Assembly (NCBI GenBank): GCA_934654605.1 | Contig: CAKUGH010000030.1 | Span: 1 to 17,314, forward strand | DNA: 17,314 bases | From: an uncultured Collinsella sp. | GTDB taxonomy: Bacteria > Actinomycetota > Coriobacteriia > Coriobacteriales > Coriobacteriaceae | Direction: 5' to 3' | Shown here: piece after piece, positions 1 through 4,968 of the stretch | Layout of the letters: each line of letters opens with the position of its first letter | Position numbering within the stretch: position 1 is the first letter of the stretch | The notes under the pieces: model-generated | What the model saw: the letters and a program-made list of their open reading frames with translations, nothing else | The model's database searches: none | Told to the model about the DNA's origin: nothing | Translations under genes and position numbers: made by a program

Positions 1-1288
1 TAAAAGGGATACTCGAGTGCATGAGGGCCCGTGCAAAAGAGCTTCCGCCCGCTTCGCACTCCGCAACCACGGTGCAGTAAAGGCCCGCGTCTGCATGCTC
101 GATCGACACCTCCCCTGTCGGAAACGCCTTGCGCACAAGCGCCACCAGGCCATCGCGCGCCTCACGAGCACGTACGCGTACGCGGTTCACGTGTCGCTCG
201 TAATCGCCCGATTCGAGCAAGCGGGCCAACGCGACCTGATCTACGGAGCTGACCGATGAGGCATAAAAACCAAGCTCACGTCTAAACCGATCCATCAGCT
301 CATCCGGCAGCACCATATACGCCAAACGCAGGGCCGATGACAGGCTCTTAGAAAAGGTATTGGTGTAGATGACCGATTGGGCAGCATCGATCGATGCGAG
401 CGCGAGAATCGGCTTGCCGGCAAGGCGAAACTCACAATCAAAGTCATCTTCAATGAGATACCGGTCCGGCTGCTCGGTAGCCCAGCTCAGCAGGGCATAG
501 CGACGCGCAATGCTCGTCACAAGGCCGGTCGGATACTGATGGGACGGCATCAGGTGAAGAACATCGGCCCCGGTTTTCTGCAGAGCGCTCAAGTCCACGC
601 CCTCATCATCCAGCGGAATATGCCTCACCTTGCAGCCCATAGCCTGATAGATGCGCGTCAGACGCAAGTAGCCCGGGTCCTCGACGGCATACACCTTGTC
701 CGCGCCAAGCAGCTGAACCAACATGGTATCGAGCAACTGGGCGCCCGCACCGATAACGATGTTGTCGGGGTCGACATTCATGCCCCTTGTCCCAAACAAA
801 TGGTGAGCGATAGCGCGTCGTAGCCGAGCGGTGCCCTGCGCCGGCGCGGGCGAAAAGATTTCACGTTCGTCTTCGGACGTCAGTGTCGCCCGTAGCGCGC
901 TTTGCCAAAGCCGCGCCGCCTCCAAAGCGGAAGGAGAAAGAGCCCCGAACTGCTCGGCCTGTCCGTCGGAATCATGCGCGCTGGGGCCAACAGAGACAGT
1001 ATCTCGGTCGGCATCCTCCGCAGCCGAAGCCAGAACCGGGGCTTCGGGAAGCTCGCACGCGTAGTAACCACGCCGCGGCTTTGAGCAAATATAACCCTCG
1101 GCAAGCAACTGGCTATATGCATTCTCGATGGTAATGACACTGATTCCCAGATGACTGGCAAAGGCACGCTTAGACGGAAGATGCTCCCCCGCCGCAATAC
1201 GTCCAGCTACGATATCATCTCGAATTTGCTGGTAAACATACTCATAGAGCGATGCCTCTCCGCGTTTTTCCAAATTATAGTCAAGCAT
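1..1288 (-). CDS. pdxR: MocR-family PLP-dependent transcriptional regulator, PdxR-like (3' end cut by window edge)
   Basis: The reading frame is open from ATG at 1288 to the left edge (429 codons, no stop), so the last few tens of residues are missing. Residues about 10-78 form a GntR-type winged helix (SLYEYVYQQIRDDI, PSKRAFASHLGIS, YSQLLAEGYI). From about residue 120 there is a class I aminotransferase fold with EDDFDCEF (280-287) and the putative PLP lysine K314 in TFSKSLSSALRLAY. This GntR plus aminotransferase architecture defines the MocR family. Divergence from pdxS-pdxT is the classic setting of PdxR, which senses PLP and controls PLP synthesis. The start is supported by AGGTGA at 1296-1301, 7 nt upstream. 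That ribosome binding site overlaps one of two CTGACCTT repeats, which suggests autoregulation (inference). Family assignment is firm. The PdxR role rests on context. Confidence 0.9.
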   Translation of the reverse strand, partial: MLDYNLEKRGEASLYEYVYQQIRDDIVAGRIAAGEHLPSKRAFASHLGISVITIENAYSQLLAEGYICSKPRRGYYACELPEAPVLASAAEDADRDTVSVGPSAHDSDGQAEQFGALSPSALEAARLWQSALRATLTSEDEREIFSPAPAQGTARLRRAIAHHLFGTRGMNVDPDNIVIGAGAQLLDTMLVQLLGADKVYAVEDPGYLRLTRIYQAMGCKVRHIPLDDEGVDLSALQKTGADVLHLMPSHQYPTGLVTSIARRYALLSWATEQPDRYLIEDDFDCEFRLAGKPILALASIDAAQSVIYTNTFSKSLSSALRLAYMVLPDELMDRFRRELGFYASSVSSVDQVALARLLESGDYERHVNRVRVRAREARDGLVALVRKAFPTGEVSIEHADAGLYCTVVAECEAGGSSFARALMHSSIPF

Positions 1289-1433
1289 GAGTTTGTCACC
1301 TGACCTTATCGAGTCATCCAATCTGGTATTAGTCTGACCTTGTTATTATCTCGAAAACTGAGTATTTCACCATACCCAGCTCCCCGATAGGATGTTCCGT
1401 CAAGCAATGCACATGCCAACCAAGGGAGCAACC
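1289..1433. promoter_or_regulatory. pdxR-pdxS divergent control region with direct repeats
   Basis: The octamer CTGACCTT occurs at 1300-1307 and again at 1334-1341, 34 bp apart (about three helical turns). MocR regulators such as GabR are known to bind spaced direct repeats, so these are candidate PdxR half-sites. A TGGTAT at 1325-1330 lies between them. The proximal copy overlaps the pdxR ribosome binding site. I see no clear -35/-10 pair for either gene; TTGTTA (1340-1345) with TATTTC (1363-1368) is only a weak option for pdxS. Confidence 0.45.
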
Positions 1434-2324
1434 ATGGCAGAACAGACCAGCAAGGCCGATCGCGTCAAACTCAACCGCGAGCTCGCGCAGATGCTCAAGG
1501 GCGGCGTCATCATGGACGTCACCACGCCCGAGCAGGCACGCATCGCCGAGGAGGCGGGCGCCTGCGCCGTCATGGCACTCGAGCGCATTCCAGCAGACAT
1601 CCGGGCCGCGGGCGGCGTGTCGCGCATGAGCGATCCCAAGATGATCAAGGGCATTCAAGAGGCCGTCTCCATCCCCGTCATGGCCAAGTGCCGCATCGGT
1701 CACATCGTCGAGGCGCAGGTCCTTCAGGCCATCGAGATCGACTACATCGACGAGTCCGAGGTTCTCTCCCCCGCCGATGACGTCTATCACATCGACAAGA
1801 CCCAGTTTGACGTCCCGTTTGTCTGCGGTGCCCGCGACCTGGGCGAGGCGCTGCGCCGCGTCGCCGAGGGCGCCACGATGATCCGCACCAAGGGCGAGCC
1901 GGGCACGGGCGACGTCGTTCAGGCCGTGCGCCATATGCGCAAGATCCAAAAGCAAATCCGCGACGTTGTTGCCCTGCGCGATGATGAGCTCTTTGAGGCA
2001 GCCAAACAGCTGCAGGTCCCGGTCGAGCTGGTTCGCGAGGTCCATGCCACGGGCAAGCTTCCCGTCGTGAACTTTGCCGCCGGCGGAGTCGCGACCCCCG
2101 CCGACGCCGCGCTGATGATGCAGCTGGGCGCCGAGGGCGTCTTTGTCGGCTCGGGCATCTTTAAGAGCGGCGACCCGGCCAAGCGCGCCGCCGCCATCGT
2201 CAAGGCCGTGGCAAACTTCACCGATGCCAAGCTCATCGCCGAGCTTTCGGAGGACCTGGGCGAGGCCATGGTGGGCATCAACGCCGACGAGATCGAGATC
2301 ATCATGGAGGAGCGCGGACGCTAG
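1434..2324 (+). CDS. pdxS: Pyridoxal 5'-phosphate synthase lyase subunit PdxS
   Basis: The 296-residue protein matches the usual PdxS length (about 290-295). PdxS is the (beta/alpha)8 subunit of PLP synthase. It condenses ribose 5-phosphate, glyceraldehyde 3-phosphate and ammonia from PdxT into PLP in the cytosol. Visible hallmarks are GGVIMDV (23-29, with the conserved Asp), [10 protein letters not shown] (81-90, with the first imine-forming lysine K85), the second lysine K153 in RTKGEPGTG, and the phosphate-loop region FVGSGIFKS near residue 240. I chose ATG 1434 over the in-frame ATG at 1392. GGGAG at 1424-1428 lies 5 nt upstream of it, and the protein then begins [12 protein letters not shown] as is normal for the family. 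pdxT follows after 20 nt, so the two are surely one operon. Confidence 0.98.
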   Translation: MAEQTSKADRVKLNRELAQMLKGGVIMDVTTPEQARIAEEAGACAVMALERIPADIRAAGGVSRMSDPKMIKGIQEAVSIPVMAKCRIGHIVEAQVLQAIEIDYIDESEVLSPADDVYHIDKTQFDVPFVCGARDLGEALRRVAEGATMIRTKGEPGTGDVVQAVRHMRKIQKQIRDVVALRDDELFEAAKQLQVPVELVREVHATGKLPVVNFAAGGVATPADAALMMQLGAEGVFVGSGIFKSGDPAKRAAAIVKAVANFTDAKLIAELSEDLGEAMVGINADEIEIIMEERGR

Positions 2325-2344
2325 TCCAACAGAAAGGATCGCAC

Positions 2345-2932
2345 ATGAGCGATTATGCAGACCAAACGGTCGCCGTGCTGGCGGTCCAAGGCGCTTTTGC
2401 CGAGCACGAGGCAAGGCTATCCGAGCTGGGCGCACGTTGTATTGAGCTGAGGCAGGCCGCCGATTTGCAGCAGAACTATGACCGCCTGGTCCTCCCCGGC
2501 GGCGAGTCCACCGTTCAGGGCAAGCTGCTTGCCGAGCTTGGTATGCTCGATGAGCTTCGCACCTGCATTGTTGAGGGCATGCCCGTCCTGGGCACCTGCG
2601 CCGGCTTGATTCTATTGGCGCGCGACCTTGCCGCCCACGACGATAAGGGAACGCCGCGCTTGGCAACCATGGATGTGCTCGTTGAGCGCAATGCCTATGG
2701 CAGACAGCTCGGCAGTTTTCGCACCAAGGGGCAGGTGACCGGCATCGATGGTGAAGTGCCGCTGACGTTTATCCGCGCGCCCCGCATCGTCAAGGTCCAC
2801 GGCAACGCCAAGGCCTTAGCGAAAGTCGACGGGCGCATCGTCGCCGCCCACCAGGGCAACCAGCTCGGCGTAACCTTCCACCCCGAACTCGACGACGACA
2901 CCCGCCTCCACGAACTGTTCCTGCAAATGTAG
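2345..2932 (+). CDS. pdxT: Pyridoxal 5'-phosphate synthase glutaminase subunit PdxT
   Basis: This is a class I glutamine amidotransferase of 195 residues, normal for PdxT. It hydrolyses glutamine and channels ammonia to PdxS in the dodecameric synthase. The triad is visible: nucleophile C85 in VLGTCAGLILLA, with H179 and E181 in TFHPEL. The glutamine-binding PGGEST (51-56) and the oxyanion-loop region near the N-terminus (AVQGAFAEH) are intact. AAAGGA at 2333-2338 precedes the ATG by 6 nt. The gene lies 20 nt downstream of pdxS, and no terminator separates them. Transcription probably ends in the hairpin-rich stretch that follows. Confidence 0.98.
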   Translation: MSDYADQTVAVLAVQGAFAEHEARLSELGARCIELRQAADLQQNYDRLVLPGGESTVQGKLLAELGMLDELRTCIVEGMPVLGTCAGLILLARDLAAHDDKGTPRLATMDVLVERNAYGRQLGSFRTKGQVTGIDGEVPLTFIRAPRIVKVHGNAKALAKVDGRIVAAHQGNQLGVTFHPELDDDTRLHELFLQM

Positions 2933-2955
2933 GCATCGAAATCAACAAACGAAGC

Positions 2956-3019
2956 GAGAGTGGATAATCTCCCACTTTAAGCTTGGATGCAGGCTCAAAC
3001 CGGGAGATTATCCACTCTC
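2956..3019. repeat. Perfect 18-bp inverted repeat with 28-nt loop (IR1)
   Basis: GAGAGTGGATAATCTCCC at 2956-2973 is exactly complementary to 3002-3019. No T-tract follows either arm, so it is not a standard intrinsic terminator. It sits 24 bp past the pdxT stop. It may stabilise the pdxST mRNA 3' end or be a copy of a dispersed palindromic element. Two unrelated repeats of similar build occur at 4836-4904 and 8553-8625. Confidence 0.85.
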
Positions 3020-3026
3020 ATGCTAT

Positions 3027-3063
3027 GTAGTCGTTTAAGAACGTCCCCAATGACTACTTTTTT
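3027..3063 (+). terminator. Possible pdxST terminator
   Basis: GTAGTC (3027-3032) pairs with GACTAC (3052-3057) and is followed at once by TTTTTT (3058-3063). A smaller nested hairpin, CGTT-TAAG-AACG, lies inside. The outer stem is only 6 bp and AT-rich, so termination could be inefficient. It is the only T-tracted hairpin downstream of pdxT on this strand. Confidence 0.45.
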
Positions 3064-3110
3064 GGCAGGTTTGGATCAAGGCAACGCCGATGTTTTGGTA
3101 CCGACAGCGA

Positions 3111-3209
3111 AAACCCACCAGAGCGAGCAAGGTGCCTTGAAACAAGGCGGCATTGACCTTTTGGTCATGCCGCCGAAGTTGAAAGGCAGATTGCCGCTCT
3201 GGCGGGTTT
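3111..3209. other. Long (99-nt) imperfect stem-loop, possible structured RNA or palindromic element
   Basis: The pairing is nested. AAACCCACCAGAGCG (3111-3125) pairs with 3195-3209 with one A/C mismatch. GCAA (3127-3130) pairs with TTGC (3191-3194), and TGCCTT (3133-3138) with AAGGCA (3183-3188). GGCGGCAT plus GACC (3146-3158, one bulged T) pairs with GGTCATGCCGCC (3163-3174) around a TTTT tetraloop. That is nearly 40 base pairs. Read on the minus strand, the right side ends GGGTTTT, so it could end the transcript of the RGG gene at 3252-4163. The 83-codon ORF crossing this region shows no protein-like features. Confidence 0.6.
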
Positions 3210-3222
3210 GCAGCGTCGAGCC

Positions 3223-3249
3223 GTTACGCGGTTCGTAGAACCGCGTAAC
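3223..3249 (-). other. Perfect 12-bp hairpin just after the RGG gene stop
   Basis: GTTACGCGGTTC (3223-3234) pairs with GAACCGCGTAAC (3238-3249) around a 3-nt loop. It begins 2 bp beyond the stop codon of the minus-strand gene. There is no T-tract, so it may protect the mRNA 3' end or act together with the larger stem-loop at 3111-3209. Confidence 0.65.
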
Positions 3250-3251
3250 CC

Positions 3252-4163
3252 CTAAAAACGGTTGCCGCGGAAGCCGCCACCGTTGCGGCCGCCACGATCG
3301 CCACCGCGACCGCCGCGGTCGTTACCACGGTTGCCGCCGAAGCCGCCACGGTTGCCGCCGCGGTCGCCATAGCCGCCACGGTTGCCGCCAAAGCCGCCGC
3401 GACCGCCACGGTCGCCGCCACGGTCACCAAAGCCGCCACGGCTACCGCGATCGCCACCGCGACCGCCACGGTCGCCACCACGGCCACCGCGATCGCCAAA
3501 GCCGCCGCGACCGCCACGGTCGCCGCCACGACCACCGCGATCGTCACGGCCGCCGCGAGGACCGCGGTCCTCGTCCAGGCCCATGGCGACGAGCGGAGCA
3601 ATAACCTTATCGAGAGCAGCCATCAGCTCGGTGGCTTCCTCGTAAGAAAGCTCGGGCAGGAGCTTCTCCTTCTTGTTGGCAAGCTCGACCAGGCCCTCAG
3701 CAGCATCCTCGGCAGCGAAGACGACGATCTTGCGCATATCGCCCTCGGCGTCGTCGATGCGGCCGACCAGATCGGCAGCCTCGGCCTCGGCCATCAGGCC
3801 ATCGAGCTCACGAAGGCGCATGCCCAGCAGGTCGGACATCTCCTTCTGCTCCATCTTGGGCTTGAGGTCAAGAAGCTTGATGGCGCGCTCAATGTTCGCC
3901 ATGCGCTCGGCCTTGGCCTCCTCCTCCTTGGAAATAGCAAAGCGACGGCTGCGCAGCAGGCGGGCGGCCTTCTGCATCTTGTCCATCAGCTCTTCGTCAT
4001 CGTAATCTGCGGCGGCCTCGACAACCTCGGCCTCCTCCTCGGCGGAAACCTCGTCAGCAACCTCAACCTCGGCAGCTTCGGTCTCCACGGTCTCGACTGC
4101 CTCAACCTCGGCAGCCATGGTCTCGTTCTCGGTCTCGTTCATGATCTCTTCGTTCTCAGACAT
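3252..4163 (-). CDS. Unknown protein with acidic N-terminus, helical middle and C-terminal RGG tail
   Basis: This 303-residue protein is not one I can assign to a named family. Residues 1-60 are extremely acidic (Glu/Asp/Ala/Val, almost no basic residues). Residues 61-195 look alpha-helical and charged, with an SRRFAISKEEEAKAERM segment and a probable coiled coil. Residues 199-303 are a low-complexity tail of GDRGGRGG-like units with occasional Phe and Tyr (GGFGDRGG, GGYGDRGG). RGG tails in known proteins bind RNA and promote condensation. They also occur as tails on bacterial DEAD-box helicases, but no helicase, RRM or S1 motif is visible here. There is no signal peptide or membrane segment, so it should be cytosolic. 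The start is supported by AAGGAG at 4168-4173, 4 nt upstream. It is monocistronic, divergent from def. RNA binding is inference. Confidence 0.85.
   Translation of the reverse strand: MSENEEIMNETENETMAAEVEAVETVETEAAEVEVADEVSAEEEAEVVEAAADYDDEELMDKMQKAARLLRSRRFAISKEEEAKAERMANIERAIKLLDLKPKMEQKEMSDLLGMRLRELDGLMAEAEAADLVGRIDDAEGDMRKIVVFAAEDAAEGLVELANKKEKLLPELSYEEATELMAALDKVIAPLVAMGLDEDRGPRGGRDDRGGRGGDRGGRGGFGDRGGRGGDRGGRGGDRGSRGGFGDRGGDRGGRGGFGGNRGGYGDRGGNRGGFGGNRGNDRGGRGGDRGGRNGGGFRGNRF
3255..3569 (-). repeat. Degenerate tandem-repeat tract encoding the RGG tail
   Basis: About 315 bp of repeated GGC/CGC/GAC codons with units of roughly 9-24 bp. Its regularity produces long spurious open frames on both strands. 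Such tracts are prone to unit gain or loss, so tail length may vary between strains. Confidence 0.85.
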
Positions 4164-4260
4164 GAGACTCCTTCTTGGCCCTCTCGGGCATCATCGCCCC
4201 ATTCGCGGGGCCCGTCGCGCACTCTTTGCGCTTATAAATCATGCCTCTCGGCAAAACGTC
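4164..4260 (-). promoter_or_regulatory. Leader and tentative promoter of the RGG gene
   Basis: On the minus strand a tentative -10 TATAAG (4236-4231) is preceded 18 bp upstream by GACGTT (4260-4255), a weak -35. Two small GC-rich hairpins lie in the leader. One is GGGGC/GCCCC at 4196-4211. The other is GCCC-GAGA-GGGC, a GNRA-type tetraloop at 4178-4189, a few nt before the ribosome binding site. They could tune translation. Confidence 0.3.
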
Positions 4261-4318
4261 CATTAGTTTATGGTGTCGTCCGCCAATCTAGCTGCAGAAT
4301 CTATGTGCACACATTAAT

Positions 4319-4338
4319 GCGACATGTCGCGGTATCAT
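4319..4338 (+). promoter_or_regulatory. 12-bp palindrome abutting a possible -10 of the short deformylase gene
   Basis: GCGACATGTCGC (4319-4330) is a perfect palindrome. It is followed by TATCAT (4333-4338), a plausible -10 element 35 bp before the start codon. The position suits a repressor site between -35 and -10. No good -35 is seen, so the promoter call is weak, but the palindrome is exact. Confidence 0.35.
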
Positions 4339-4373
4339 GACTAAAATCAAACGCCCACCATAAGGAGCCCGCC

Positions 4374-4784
4374 ATGATCAAACCCATCATGAAGTCCGAG
4401 TTCTTTTTACGCCTGCCCTCCGAGGATGCCGGCCCCGAAGATGCCGCGACTGGGCAGGATCTTCTGGACACGCTGCACGAACACGAGCATGAGTGCGTAG
4501 GCCTTGCCGCCAACATGATCGGCGTACGCAAGCGCATCATCTGCGTAAAAGACGGCAGCAAGTCGTTGCTCATGTACAACCCACAGATTCTTGAGCAGGT
4601 CAATGCCTATCAGACGAGCGAAGGATGTCTCTCGCTGGTCGGAGAGCGCCCCTGCACGCGCTATCGCCGTATTAAGGTGGAGTATCTGGACGAGAACTTC
4701 GTCCACCGCGTCAAGAATTTCTCGGGCTACACCGCCGAGATCATCCAACACGAAATCGACCATTGCAACGGGATTGTTATTTAG
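4374..4784 (+). CDS. def: Short peptide deformylase (HEIDH intact, motif 1 altered)
   Basis: This 136-residue protein has the three peptide deformylase motifs in order: VGLAANMIG (42-50), EGCLS (83-87, metal ligand C85) and QHEIDH (125-130, ligands H126 and H130, catalytic E127). Deformylases remove the formyl group from the initiator methionine of new proteins in the cytosol. Two oddities appear. The protein is 30-50 residues shorter than usual and stops just after the HExxH helix. Motif 1 normally reads GxGLAAPQ, with the Gln stabilising the transition state; here that position is M48 and the first Gly is C41. AAGGAG (4362-4367) lies 6 nt upstream of the ATG. A main full-length deformylase probably lies elsewhere in the genome. 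It resembles the gene at 12281-12700 in length and in its MIK start, so the two are likely paralogues. Confidence 0.85.
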   Translation: MIKPIMKSEFFLRLPSEDAGPEDAATGQDLLDTLHEHEHECVGLAANMIGVRKRIICVKDGSKSLLMYNPQILEQVNAYQTSEGCLSLVGERPCTRYRRIKVEYLDENFVHRVKNFSGYTAEIIQHEIDHCNGIVI

Positions 4785-4835
4785 ACAGCCAAGGAAAATG
4801 ATCCGTTTTGCCCCGTCGCATGCGGACTGCAAATG

Positions 4836-4904
4836 AAGTTGCGGTGATATACGGACCGTTTTGGCCTTCTAGACCACGATTCAGTCCGTATTTCACCGCA
4901 ACTT
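4836..4904. repeat. 21-bp inverted repeat with 27-nt loop (IR2)
   Basis: The arm 4836-4856 (AAGTTGCGGTGA, one variable base, ATACGGAC) matches the complement of 4884-4904 at 20 of 21 positions. It has no T-tract and sits just before a separate strong terminator, so termination is not its obvious job. Its build is like IR1 (2956-3019), but the sequence is unrelated. Confidence 0.85.
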
Positions 4905-4906
4905 AT

Positions 4907-4945
4907 AAAAGCTCCCTGCAGCCAAGCAACTGCAGGGAGCTTTTT
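4907..4945. terminator. Bidirectional intrinsic terminator between def and the XRE-aminotransferase
   Basis: AAAAGCTCCCTGCAG (4907-4921) pairs perfectly with 4930-4944 around an 8-nt loop. There is a T-run on the plus strand (4941-4945) and, through the A-run, on the minus strand. It lies between convergent genes ending at 4784 and 4969 and should serve both. Confidence 0.93.
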
Positions 4946-4968
4946 CGTAGTGCGGAACTTCTATCCCA

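Noticed and set aside
1329..2666. 445-codon open frame antisense to pdxS/pdxT
   Set aside because: Covers two certain genes on the other strand and lacks any recognisable domain.
2987..3238. 83-codon plus-strand frame between pdxT and the RGG gene
   Set aside because: No ribosome binding site, and most of it lies across perfect or near-perfect hairpins; it is better explained as structured intergenic DNA.
3255..3569. Possible CRISPR-like or satellite array
   Set aside because: Units are short, degenerate and codon-phased in one frame, with no spacers; they encode RGG units.
3224..3645. Ala/Val-rich and Pro/Arg-rich frames across the RGG tract
   Set aside because: Artifacts of the tandem-repeat codons of the RGG tail read in other frames.
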